Below are positions 8,932-17,272 of a stretch of DNA of 63,986 nucleotides, in pieces. This DNA comes from CAZOIA01 sp964579675 (lineage in GTDB: Bacteria > Planctomycetota > Phycisphaerae > UBA1845 > PWPN01). Within the stretch, counting starts at the first letter, position 1. Each line of letters starts with the position of its first letter. The notes under the pieces were generated by a model. It did no database searches, was not told the DNA's origin, and saw only the letters and a list, made by a program, of their open reading frames with translations. The stretch covers positions 1 through 63,986 of the forward strand of contig CAZOIA010000005.1 of assembly GCA_964579675.1 (NCBI GenBank), given 5' to 3'. The position numbers were made by a program, and so were the translations under genes.

Positions 8932-10569
8932 CTATTTCAGCTCATTGAAAAGCGCCGCCAATGCGTCTACGATCTTGGGTGCGGCCTCCACCTCGAGGTA
9001 ACTGGACCTCGCGCGCCAGGTCTCATACCCGCCGAGACCATGGTGTTTGACTGTCGGCAGGTATCCGTTGTAGCCGTTCGCCAACTCAATGACGAACGTC
9101 AGCTTGAAGGGGCTCCTTGCCTTCAGCTCCAGGCCAATCTCAACGAAGACCTCGCAGGGAATCGCCACGATGCCGACGTCGCCGATCCGGATGGCCTGGA
9201 GAATGACCTCGACCGTCTCCGGATACTCGTTCAAGGCGAGCGTCTCGAGCGCGTAAATCTCCTCGAGCGTCTGCGCTTGCGGCCCGCTCATCCCGGCAAC
9301 GATGCTCCCGGCCCGTTCAACCTCGTCCGGGTCCGGGCGGCGCACGCCCAGTCGTATCCTGGTCTCACGGGCGGCAAGATTGACTTGCTCGCGATACTCG
9401 ATCTTCTGGGCGGCGCGAAACGCCTCGGCGGCCACAGCATGGGCGACCTGGCGCATCTGGTCGTAGGGGGGCTGCCTTTTCGCCTTCTCGCGGAAATTAA
9501 TGTTGTTGATGTCCCCGCTGGCGCCGTTGGTCAGGATGCCGACAAAGGGCGGGTCCAGGCGATCGGCGCCCAGTCGTTGCTGAATGCGGTCGGCGAACAT
9601 GCCGAAGTAGTCGGCGCTGATGTGCCCGGGGCCGGTACCGCCGACGTAGTGCAGCGCGTAGTTGGCCAGCAGCGCGACGGGCCGGCCCTCCACTGACTCA
9701 ACACAGATCACCGGCACCTGCGGGTCGGTGGGTCCGGCTGGCTGGATGAGATCGGGGCTGCCGCGAGCCGGGTTCATCTTCACCTGGTCGGCGCGTCGGC
9801 CGAAGGGATCGGGCGGAATGGTGCCGGGCTTCATTCGCCATCGGCGGTTGAAGACTTCATCGGGCTCCGTTCCGACGTTCCAGCCAATGCGCGCGGGGGC
9901 GAGGTTATTGGCGGCACAGCGGACGGCATCAGCGATCCGCACGGTCAGGAACTGCTGATAGAGCGGGTCCGGCGTGCTCTGAAAGACCGGCGCCGCCGTC
10001 GGGGCGGAGTGGGTATGCGTGGCCGCCATGAGCATGTGCGTGGCAGGCAGTGCCGTGCGCTCGTGCACGATCCGCTTGGCCTCATCAAAGATCTCCCGCG
10101 GGATCACGCAACTGTCGCACACCACGATTGCCACTCGGGTCTGGCCGTTGTCCAGGACGAGGCAGCGGGCGTGAAGCTCGTCGTGGATATGCCTTGCCCT
10201 TCTGTCGCTCATGCCGCCGTTGATGGAGGCACCGAGGCCCGGCGTGATATTGCTGGTTGCCGCTCCGGCGAGCAGCCGCCCACGCGGTCCTGCCGCGGTC
10301 ACGCTCTGGAGTGAAAGCAGTGTCAACAGTGGCAATGCCAGGAGGCGCCAACAATGGGACGGGCACCTGCGCCTCCGGAGCCGCACCCCTGCTTGCCGGA
10401 ACCGCGACGCAATAGCCGAAACTGCTCTGACAGCGCATGTGAGAAGCCATTTCAGAGCCGCGTCCGCCGGGAAGCCATTGTTCCCAGCCGAACGAAAACG
10501 CTCCTTCGCGCTCACGGCTACGATGACGCCTCCGCTTCTCACACACTCTGCCGGTATGCTGGTTCCCAT
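8932..10569 (-). CDS. Secreted neutral/alkaline ceramidase-family protein
   Basis: A 545-residue protein of the neutral ceramidase superfamily: AGAATSNITPG start motif, HTHSAP, NYALHYVGG and GASGDINNIN. True neutral ceramidases have a nucleophilic Ser in the GDVSPN/GNLSPN motif; here the matching position is Asn (GDINNIN), so ceramide hydrolysis is doubtful. The ATG at 10569 is chosen because a -10 box (TATTCT) ends 6 nt upstream, with TTGCCA 18 bp before it and no Shine-Dalgarno, implying a leaderless mRNA. The signal peptide then has a very long n-region: about 75 residues precede the hydrophobic LLALPLLTLLSL core. A start closer to that core is the alternative. Confidence 0.7.
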   Translation of the reverse strand: MGTSIPAECVRSGGVIVAVSAKERFRSAGNNGFPADAALKWLLTCAVRAVSAIASRFRQAGVRLRRRRCPSHCWRLLALPLLTLLSLQSVTAAGPRGRLLAGAATSNITPGLGASINGGMSDRRARHIHDELHARCLVLDNGQTRVAIVVCDSCVIPREIFDEAKRIVHERTALPATHMLMAATHTHSAPTAAPVFQSTPDPLYQQFLTVRIADAVRCAANNLAPARIGWNVGTEPDEVFNRRWRMKPGTIPPDPFGRRADQVKMNPARGSPDLIQPAGPTDPQVPVICVESVEGRPVALLANYALHYVGGTGPGHISADYFGMFADRIQQRLGADRLDPPFVGILTNGASGDINNINFREKAKRQPPYDQMRQVAHAVAAEAFRAAQKIEYREQVNLAARETRIRLGVRRPDPDEVERAGSIVAGMSGPQAQTLEEIYALETLALNEYPETVEVILQAIRIGDVGIVAIPCEVFVEIGLELKARSPFKLTFVIELANGYNGYLPTVKHHGLGGYETWRARSSYLEVEAAPKIVDALAALFNELK

Positions 10570-10575
10570 GCCGGA

Positions 10576-10605
10576 AGAATACCCGAACCCTTCGGCCAAT
10601 GGCAA
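10576..10605 (-). promoter_or_regulatory. Predicted leaderless promoter, ceramidase-family gene
   Basis: On the minus strand TTGCCA (10605-10600), an 18-bp spacer and TATTCT (10581-10576). The ATG begins 7 bases after the box (at 10569), where transcription itself should start. No ribosome-binding site is present. Confidence 0.5.
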
Positions 10606-10797
10606 GTTTGCCCGGTGATTCCGGCCCCGGAACAAATCAGGGATTAGCGCAATGGTCCTGCGTGTCGCCCCTGCACAGCGATACGGTCTTTCCCGTTCGA
10701 GATACCACCGTCTGCCGTGCTGCCTGAGGCCTGCCGTTGCGTGGTCGAGGATCGGCGGATCGGGCCGCTATGGGACTCTGCGCGAACCGGAGGAACG

Positions 10798-12336
10798 TCA
10801 CCCGTCCGCGCAGGTTGGGTCTGCCGGCACGTTGGGGCCGGACGCGCACGACTGGAACAGGGCGAAGTCCGCCTGGTCCACGTCGTCGTCTTCGTCCAGC
10901 CGGGCGCCTCGGCAGGCCGGGTCGGGCTGGGTGACGCCCGGTCCGCTGTAACACACCTGGAACCGGCCGAAGTCCTCCTGATCGACGTCGCCGTCGGTGT
11001 CGAAGTCGCACGGAGCCCAGGGGGAGGGCTCGACGGTGAGGTAGATGCTGACGTGCTGCGGAGTGTTGGTGGCGCCGGGGGCGTCGATGGTGATGGTGGC
11101 GCCGTACGATTCGGGCTCCAACTCGTCGGTATCGTAGATGATGTCAATGAAGTCAGTTTCGCCGGTGGACGTGCCCTGGTCGGGGTTGACGGACAACCAC
11201 GGAACGTTGTCGGAGATAGAATAGGTCAACGTTCCGAGCCCGCTGTTGGCGACGGTAAACGTGCTGTTGGGCGGGCTGGTGCCCTCCATCACGGTAGGCG
11301 AGAACGAAGCCGGCGAGCGGTCTATCGTAGGTGGCTCGAAGTCATATCCGATGCCAACTACAACGGCGACCATGTCATGGCCGGGTACTTGCGTGGTGCC
11401 GTGGTACAGGCAGCCGTTTGGGTAATTGTCAGCGGTGGTCCTCCAGACGTTGCATCCGCCGCCGTCGGTGGGCTCCAGCTTCAGCGCGCAAATCTGGCCG
11501 GGTGTGACCGGCACGTCGCCGATGCCCCAACAGACCGTCTCCTCCTTGAAGTTCGCGGAATGATGTAGCGCGGAGGTGACGGTCGGCCCGATCTGCGGGC
11601 CGGTCGGGCTGCCCTCATGGATGCTGGCCCAGTAGTAGAACGGTGGATCGCCGTATGCTCGAGTGAGGTATGACTGGGCGCTGATGATTCGGTTCACGCC
11701 CGGCGGGACCAAGAACGTCTGGGCCTGATAAACGCTCCACCCGCCGGAGGGCAATTCGCTGGCATCGCTGTTGGCGCCCGGTGCCTCAACCCAGCCGTAC
11801 GGCTCGCAGCCCGGGTTGAAACCGTCGGCGTGGTTGAGCCCATCAACGAGATCGTAATGGTAAACTGGATTCTCCGGATAGGCGTCGACGACCGAATCGT
11901 CGGTGACGTACAGCCATTGCGTGACGTAGGAGTAGTGCTGGGGCCAACTGGCCAACGGATTCTGCCAGTAGAAGTAAGGGCTGTAGTCCTTTGCCGTGGC
12001 GGGATCGTAGATTGTGACATCATACGCGCAGTGCTGATCCTGGAAGGTCACCCGATTCCAGCCATTGACGTCCGTATATCCGAAGATGGGCGTGCCCGGA
12101 TTGGACTGGTTCGTTACGCCGACGTGGTAGGCCTTCGCTCCACTCTCCTGGAGAACGTGGGTCTCCATGGTCTGGCAGTTCTGGTTCAGGTTGTTGCCGA
12201 CCTGCCGACAGTAGATCAGCGTCCATCGCGCCCCCGCATGGGCCCACGATGCCGCTAACAGGACAGTGGCGATCAGCAGCGACGCCGCCAGGGCGCGGCA
12301 AACCGGCCTTGGTGATTCCCGTGTCAGTGCAGTCAC
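10798..12336 (-). CDS. Secreted protein with BACON-like and dockerin-like domains
   Basis: A 512-residue exported protein. The GTG at 12336 is preferred because AAGGAG sits 5 nt upstream and a signal peptide follows (ALAASLLIATVLLAASWAHA). The N-terminal 300 residues are Trp/Tyr-rich and match no family I recognise. Residues about 350-440 resemble a BACON/choice-of-anchor beta-sandwich (VPWLSVNPDQGTSTGE). The last 70 residues carry the same Asp-rich paired motif (CDFDTDGDVDQEDFG, DEDDDVDQADF) as the amidase at 140-3241. This suggests a shared anchoring or assembly module. An extended -10 promoter lies about 200 bp upstream. Confidence 0.7.
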   Translation of the reverse strand: MTALTRESPRPVCRALAASLLIATVLLAASWAHAGARWTLIYCRQVGNNLNQNCQTMETHVLQESGAKAYHVGVTNQSNPGTPIFGYTDVNGWNRVTFQDQHCAYDVTIYDPATAKDYSPYFYWQNPLASWPQHYSYVTQWLYVTDDSVVDAYPENPVYHYDLVDGLNHADGFNPGCEPYGWVEAPGANSDASELPSGGWSVYQAQTFLVPPGVNRIISAQSYLTRAYGDPPFYYWASIHEGSPTGPQIGPTVTSALHHSANFKEETVCWGIGDVPVTPGQICALKLEPTDGGGCNVWRTTADNYPNGCLYHGTTQVPGHDMVAVVVGIGYDFEPPTIDRSPASFSPTVMEGTSPPNSTFTVANSGLGTLTYSISDNVPWLSVNPDQGTSTGETDFIDIIYDTDELEPESYGATITIDAPGATNTPQHVSIYLTVEPSPWAPCDFDTDGDVDQEDFGRFQVCYSGPGVTQPDPACRGARLDEDDDVDQADFALFQSCASGPNVPADPTCADG

Positions 12337-12532
12337 GTGAGCTCCTTTCCATTGTCTATCGTTTTGCAGCCCGCCTGAGTCTGATACGCCCCTGATGCAG
12401 GCGGATCGAAACGACATGCTTCGGCTTATCCTTCTGAGGAATATCCGAACCGCAAGCAGCCCGGACCGCCCTGCGAGCCGGACCGGCTACAGGGGTTAGC
12501 TCCGCGATGAGCTTCTCCTATCGTTAGCATAT

Positions 12533-12541
12533 ATTATAGCA
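12533..12541 (-). promoter_or_regulatory. Extended -10 promoter for the BACON/dockerin-like gene
   Basis: The minus strand reads TGCTATAAT, an extended -10 element with a perfect TATAAT. No good -35 is seen. It implies a 5' untranslated region of roughly 190 nt before the GTG at 12336. Confidence 0.45.
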
Positions 12542-12572
12542 CACCGGGGCCGGAACTGCGAAACCGCGTCCG

Positions 12573-12714
12573 AAACGGGGACGCATCTGGTATTTGGCGC
12601 GCGGAGGGTCTGAGGATAGGCTGAGATGCATGCCTCGAACAGCGCGGGTGACTCCTGGCGGACTGGTGTGTCACGTGCTGAACCGAAAGCTAGAAACTAG
12701 ATGCGTCCCCGTTT
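12573..12714 (+). mobile_element. RAYT-derived miniature element, copy 1 (142 bp)
   Basis: Perfect 16-bp terminal inverted repeats AAACGGGGACGCATCT (12573-12588) and its complement (12699-12714) enclose the 5' leader and first codons of a REP-associated tyrosine transposase. The ATG at 12630 opens MPRTARVTPGG-LVCHVLNR, the family's typical N-terminus, and the rest of the transposase is deleted. The right end contains an ATG (12701) opening an 8-codon frame that stops at 12727, 17 nt before the next gene. Confidence 0.7.
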
Positions 12715-12743
12715 GAGCTCTCGATGAGAACAAGGAGCAGATC

Positions 12744-13259
12744 ATGAAAGCGATTGTGCGAGTGGTATTGTATGTGGCGGTCATGCTGAGCGTGGGCTGC
12801 GGCGTTGTGGTTTCGACGGGCGTCAAAGCGGTCAGGGGCGTCCAAGCCGAAGTCCTGCCGATCCGGGACCTGACGCCCGGCACACTGGCCGCCTACAACA
12901 CGTTGAAGCTTGGAGAGGTGAGCAGCGACATTCACCCGATCTGTCCGGGGAATGTGATCGCTGAGATCCGCAAGGCGGCCCCCAAGCAGTTCGCCGAGGA
13001 AACCGAAAAACGCTTCAAGGGAGGCCCGAAGGTCCTCCAGGCCAACATCGTGGTCCGCTTCTACAAGAAGAAGGGTTTGATGGGCGAGGGGCGACTCGAT
13101 TTGCTTGCCACGCTCGTCGATGCCGAGAGCGGGACGGAGATCGGCAAGGTGCTCATCGCAGGCATCACCGAATCACCCGTCCACACGGGCATCGACGACA
13201 TGGCAGAGAAAACCACGGAGAAACTGGCTGAGTATCTGGACAAGAAGAAGAAGGGCTGA
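12744..13259 (+). CDS. Lipoprotein, DUF4410-like
   Basis: A 171-residue lipoprotein with lipobox LSVGC (Cys about residue 19). It has AAGGAG (12732-12737) 6 nt before the ATG. The body alternates strands and helices (LQANIVVRFYKKKG, GRLDLLATLVDAESGTEIGKV, then a Lys-rich amphipathic C-terminus). This resembles DUF4410-type lipoproteins of unknown role; the assignment is tentative. It lies 29 bp downstream of RAYT element copy 1, which probably forms part of its leader. Confidence 0.6.
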   Translation: MKAIVRVVLYVAVMLSVGCGVVVSTGVKAVRGVQAEVLPIRDLTPGTLAAYNTLKLGEVSSDIHPICPGNVIAEIRKAAPKQFAEETEKRFKGGPKVLQANIVVRFYKKKGLMGEGRLDLLATLVDAESGTEIGKVLIAGITESPVHTGIDDMAEKTTEKLAEYLDKKKKG

Positions 13260-13364
13260 GCAAGCTCAGTCTGTGCATGCACATTCCAATGTCCATTCCC
13301 TTCGACGAGAGAAGCGGCGACTGTGCACTTTCTCCCGGGGCATCGAAGCGGGAACGCGGGCGTG

Positions 13365-13540
13365 CGTCGTATCTGGCGCGCGGAGGGTATGAGGATAGGC
13401 TTAGATGCATGGCTCGAACAGCGCGGGCGGCTCCTGGTGGACCAGTGTATCATGTCCTGAACCAGACGGTGGCATGCTTGCCGCCGCCATCAGGGCTTGC
13501 CGATACCGCTCTGCCGGGGTTACGTTACGCGACATGGTGA
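13365..13540 (+). mobile_element. RAYT-derived remnant, copy 2
   Basis: The leader GTATCTGGCGCGCGGAGGGT and an ATG at 13409 encode MARTARAAPGGPVYHVLNQ, homologous to copies 1 and 3 in order and spacing. After about 20 codons the reading frame diverges and ends at 13540. The terminal repeats are decayed. Copy 2 is the most degraded of the three. Confidence 0.6.
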
Positions 13541-13635
13541 TGACTGCTTTCTACCCGCCGGACGCGGGCTGAAAACGACCATTGCGTGGAGTCATCACCA
13601 TACTTCGTTTACATCAACTATGAAGCGCCACCAAC

Positions 13636-14271
13636 ATGATTGACCTGTCGGATATTGACTTTGAAGCCTGGGTGGCTTTTACCTTTGATCACCCTGTGAC
13701 CGATCCAGCATGGTACTTCGGGGGAAAGTGGGAGTTCTCCATGCCGGATGCCAAGACGTTGGCCTTCTGCGAAAGGCTCTTCCGTCAACCGGAATTCCTC
13801 CTCGACCAGTACCCGGAGGAAGTGCTCAGTCAAGGTTTCTGGTTCATCCCGAGCGCGTACGGCTACCTGTATACCTTGCGGAACATGGAATTGGAGTGGA
13901 CGGCCCGTGAAAGCTGCATCCTTGCCATGTACTCCCTTTTTGATCGTCTGTTCGCTCGAAATCCACTTGGCGATGCGGCCTACATGTGGTGGGATTCCAC
14001 GTTCAGCTTCGGGGGACGGCTATGGGGGGGCATAAGCCGTAGGACGAGAGCGGATAGGAACCGGCTGCGCAAGACGTTTCTGGTTGTGCTCCGGGACATT
14101 CTACTCACGATTGACAACCGGGAGCGCCAGCGCAGCGCGCTGCACGGATTGGGACACCTTGCCTGGGTAACGCGGAAGCTTGTAGGTCCGATTATAGACT
14201 CGTATCTGCTCAAGGCTCCCGATCAGGACCTGTCAAGATTCGCGAGAATATGCAAGGTAGGTTACATGTGA
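13636..14271 (+). CDS. Hypothetical cytoplasmic protein
   Basis: A 211-residue protein without signal or membrane segments. It is rich in Trp/Phe/Tyr near the N-terminus (DFEAWVAFTF, WYFGGKWEF) and helical towards the C-terminus, with ALHGLGHLAWVTR about residues 150-162 reminiscent of HEAT-like helices. I do not recognise the family. No clear ribosome-binding site precedes the ATG. Its position between two RAYT remnants and a size typical of immunity-type proteins suggest an accessory gene, but this is speculation. Confidence 0.5.
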   Translation: MIDLSDIDFEAWVAFTFDHPVTDPAWYFGGKWEFSMPDAKTLAFCERLFRQPEFLLDQYPEEVLSQGFWFIPSAYGYLYTLRNMELEWTARESCILAMYSLFDRLFARNPLGDAAYMWWDSTFSFGGRLWGGISRRTRADRNRLRKTFLVVLRDILLTIDNRERQRSALHGLGHLAWVTRKLVGPIIDSYLLKAPDQDLSRFARICKVGYM

Positions 14272-14302
14272 CTTGACCTCGTCCTACCGCCGTCAGGCGT
14301 CG

Positions 14303-14484
14303 AAACCGGGACGCATTTCGTATTTGACGCGGGGGGGTGAGGTTAGGCTGAGGTGCATGTCTCGAACAGCCCGGGTGGCTCCTGGCGGACTGGTGTATCA
14401 TGTGCTGGACCGGGCGGTGGCACGATTGCCCCTGTTCCGCAAGAAGGCGGACTTTGAGAAGAGAAGCTAGATGCGTCCCAGTTT
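14303..14484 (+). mobile_element. RAYT-derived miniature element, copy 3 (182 bp)
   Basis: Ends AAACCGGGACGCATTT (14303-14318) and AGATGCGTCCCAGTTT (14469-14484) are inverted repeats with two mismatches. An ATG at 14357 opens 37 codons of a REP-associated transposase N-terminus (MSRTARVAPGG-LVYHVLDR, continuing to LFRKKADFEK), ending in TAG (14468-14470) at the right terminal repeat. The next three bases, ATG (14471), start the GH36 gene. Confidence 0.7.
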
Positions 14485-16969
14485 CAAAATCGTTGTGGTG
14501 GCGGTTGTGGCCTTTGCGGGCGGCCGGGCGGCGACGGCCGGCGCCACCGAGGCATCCGCGTCGGTGGCGTCTGCAGCATGGCGGGACGCGGTCATTGGCA
14601 CGGGCGACGGTCAAGCCGGGTTCGCGCCGGGGCCTGTGCTCACGCTCCTGCGACAGGATTTCGAGCAGCTTGAATTCAACCGATCGGTCATCAAGACACC
14701 GCTGCGCATCGTGGATCGGGTGTTTGAACGCGGTCTGGGCACACACTCAGTCGGGCATCTGCGGATTACGTCCGACGATCCAATCGTGCAGTTCTCGGCG
14801 TGGGTCGGTGTGAACACACATGACACGGCGGGCGGGCGGCGCGGGGCGGTCGAGTTCACGGTCGAGGCGGGCGGCAAGGAGGTCTACCGCAGCGGCGTTG
14901 TCGGCAACGGCGACAAGGCCAAACGCGTCGATCTGGAGATCAATAACGTGCAGGAGCTGGACCTTCGCGTCAGTGACGGCGGCGACGGACCTTCGGACGA
15001 TCACGCCGACTGGCTCGATGCGAAGATCACGACGAAGAGCGGCCGGACCTACTGGCTTGACGAGCTTCCGTTGGCGCCGGCGGGGCAGGAACTCTCGCCG
15101 CTTCCGTTCTCATTCAAGTACGACGGCAAACCCGCTCACGAGCTGATGAAGGCGTGGAAAAAGGAGACCCGGCAGGACGCACCAGATGGACTACGCGAGA
15201 ACGTGACGACCGTCTGGACGGATCAGCAGACGGGCTTGCAGGTCACGTTCGCGATGACGCGTTTCCGCGACTTTCCGGCGGCGGAGTGGATGCTGTGGTT
15301 CCAGAACCTCAGCCAGTCGGATACGAAGATCATTTCCGAGGTGAACGCTGCCGACTTTTCGATCCGTTCGCCCCGAGAAACGGGCGGGCCGTACCGGCTT
15401 CACCGGACGCACGGCGGCACACCGGACCCGATGCAGCTCGCTGCTTCGACACAGGAGATCGACCGCGCGCATCCGCAGCGGCTGACAGCGGGCAGCGGCC
15501 GGTCGAGCAGCGTGGACTTCCCGTTCTTCAAGATCGACGTTAGCCGCGGTTCGATCATCGTTGCGGTGGGCTGGTCGGGCTGCTGGAAAGCCGACCTTGT
15601 GACCGCGGACAACCGCCAGTTGCGGGTGACGGCGGGCCTCGATCGGACGCATTTCCTGCTCCACCCGGGTGAGAAGGTCCGCTCGCCGCGAATGCTCGTG
15701 CTGTTCGGCGAGGGCGACAATTGGGAAGCGAACGCCCGTTTCCGCGAGCTGATCTACAAGCACTACGCGGCGAAGCGTGACGGCAAATCGGTGCTGCCGA
15801 TGCTGTTCTGCAACACGTGCTTCACGCGCGGCGGCGGCTGGCTCAACGAGTGCAACGCCCAGAATCAGATTTCGCTGATCAATGCCTACGCGCCGCTGGG
15901 GCTGGAGGCGCTCCTGACCGACGCCGGCTGGTTCAAGGGCGGTTGGCCCAAAGGTGCCGGCAACTGGACGCCGCGTGAGGAAGCTTATCCGCAGGGTATG
16001 GGCCCGGTCGCGGCAGCGGCGAAGGCGAAGGGGATGGTCTATGGTCTATGGTATGAGCCGGAGCGCGTGGTGGCCAACACCGATCTGCACGGGAATCACC
16101 CCGACTGGCTGCTGCGCCGCAAGGAGGGCGACGACCATACGTACCTGCTCAACTTCGGGCTGCCGGCGGTGCAGGAGCACTTCTTCAACATCGTGAAAGG
16201 GTTCATGGAACTCCCCGGCTTCAGGTTCTACCGGCAAGACTTCAACATGGACCCGCTGCCATACTGGCGGTACAGCGACGCTCCTGACCGCCAGGGCATC
16301 AGTGAGATGAAGTACATCGAGGGGCTGTACGCCTACTGGGACCGCATCGCCGCCACTTGGCCCGACAGCATCCGCGAGGAGTGCGCCAGCGGGGGCAACC
16401 GCATCGACCTCGAGACGGTCATGCGGATGCACGCGCACCAGAAGACCGACTACTGGTTCGACAACGACGTGGACCAGGCGGCCTTATGGGGCACGAGCCA
16501 GTACCTGCCGAACAGCACGATCGTCGCGCACCTCAACCGGCTCGACGACTACTCGTTCCACTCGACGCTGGCGTCGTCGCTGTGTTTGGGCTGGATCACC
16601 GATGCACCCGACTTCGACGCCGCCCGGGCAAAAAAGCTGACCGATCGCTACCTGGCGGTAAGGCACCTGCTGATCGGGGCTTGGTATCCGTTGTTGCCCT
16701 ATTCGCGCAGGGCCAACGAATGGGCGGGCATGCAATATCACCGCGCAGACCTCGACGAAGGCATGCTGCTCGTGTTCCGTCGGGCCGGGAGCCCGTATAG
16801 CGCGGCGGAGGTCGCCCTGCGTGGCTTGAAGCCGGACGCGACGTATGAGGTCGTGTCCGATGCAAACGGGTCGCTCGGCACGTTCAGCGGCGAGCAACTG
16901 AGTAAGAGCTTGCCGCTCAGGCTCCCACAGAAGCACCGATCAGATCTCGTCGTCTACCGGAGGAAATGA
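14471..16969 (+). CDS. Secreted NPCBM-GH36 alpha-galactosidase
   Basis: An 832-residue exported enzyme that should hydrolyse alpha-galactosides. Domains in order: signal peptide (MRPSFKIVVVAVVAFAGG), NPCBM/NEW2 carbohydrate-binding domain (about 35-195, GLGTHSVGHLRI, then DWLDAKI), a beta-sandwich, and a GH36/melibiase barrel (about 440-740) with nucleophile Asp590 (FYRQDFNMDP) and acid/base Asp646 (CASGGNRIDLE), then a C-terminal beta domain. Start codon, ribosome site (GAGAAGAGAAG) and first four codons lie in or against the right end of RAYT element copy 3, so the element has supplied the translation start. The TGA overlaps the ribosome site of the small frame at 16973. Confidence 0.85.
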   Translation: MRPSFKIVVVAVVAFAGGRAATAGATEASASVASAAWRDAVIGTGDGQAGFAPGPVLTLLRQDFEQLEFNRSVIKTPLRIVDRVFERGLGTHSVGHLRITSDDPIVQFSAWVGVNTHDTAGGRRGAVEFTVEAGGKEVYRSGVVGNGDKAKRVDLEINNVQELDLRVSDGGDGPSDDHADWLDAKITTKSGRTYWLDELPLAPAGQELSPLPFSFKYDGKPAHELMKAWKKETRQDAPDGLRENVTTVWTDQQTGLQVTFAMTRFRDFPAAEWMLWFQNLSQSDTKIISEVNAADFSIRSPRETGGPYRLHRTHGGTPDPMQLAASTQEIDRAHPQRLTAGSGRSSSVDFPFFKIDVSRGSIIVAVGWSGCWKADLVTADNRQLRVTAGLDRTHFLLHPGEKVRSPRMLVLFGEGDNWEANARFRELIYKHYAAKRDGKSVLPMLFCNTCFTRGGGWLNECNAQNQISLINAYAPLGLEALLTDAGWFKGGWPKGAGNWTPREEAYPQGMGPVAAAAKAKGMVYGLWYEPERVVANTDLHGNHPDWLLRRKEGDDHTYLLNFGLPAVQEHFFNIVKGFMELPGFRFYRQDFNMDPLPYWRYSDAPDRQGISEMKYIEGLYAYWDRIAATWPDSIREECASGGNRIDLETVMRMHAHQKTDYWFDNDVDQAALWGTSQYLPNSTIVAHLNRLDDYSFHSTLASSLCLGWITDAPDFDAARAKKLTDRYLAVRHLLIGAWYPLLPYSRRANEWAGMQYHRADLDEGMLLVFRRAGSPYSAAEVALRGLKPDATYEVVSDANGSLGTFSGEQLSKSLPLRLPQKHRSDLVVYRRK

Positions 16970-16972
16970 CGC

Positions 16973-17200
16973 ATGGAGATGAAGGCGAAAATGCGAATAG
17001 CGGAATTGCGACTGACCAGGCTGTTGTCTGGGCACAACAAGTCCGCTGGTCTGTACGTTCGGGTGCACGGCGACCGTCTGATCATGACGCGGCGCGAGCC
17101 GCCTGGTCCCGATGGCGAATTGGAGAATGACAAGCGGGTCAGACTTGCTTCCAGGTCCGCTCCGACTGTCACTGGTCGGAGCGGCAGTTACCGGGTATGA
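16973..17200 (+). CDS. Small protein of unknown function, coupled to the GH36 gene
   Basis: A 75-codon frame with GGAGG (16959-16963) 9 nt before its ATG, overlapping the GH36 stop region. The first 45 residues look protein-like (MRIAELRLTRLLSGHNKSAG, with alternating basic and hydrophobic residues); the last 25 are low-complexity and overlap a perfect hairpin at 17157-17184. No family is recognised. It may be real, or the C-terminus may be terminator sequence that happens to stay open. Confidence 0.4.
   Translation: MEMKAKMRIAELRLTRLLSGHNKSAGLYVRVHGDRLIMTRREPPGPDGELENDKRVRLASRSAPTVTGRSGSYRV
17157..17184 (+). terminator. Hairpin between the GH36 gene and prfA
   Basis: CCGCTCCGAC (17157-17166), an 8-nt loop and GTCGGAGCGG (17175-17184): a perfect 10-bp stem, with no U-tract following. 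It separates the glycosidase transcript from the prfA operon. Confidence 0.45.
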
Positions 17201-17272
17201 TTTGCTTCCGCTGAGGATGCACGCCTCTTCGCGGCGCACCGAACGGTCCGGGTCGGATAGCGAGTCTGAATT

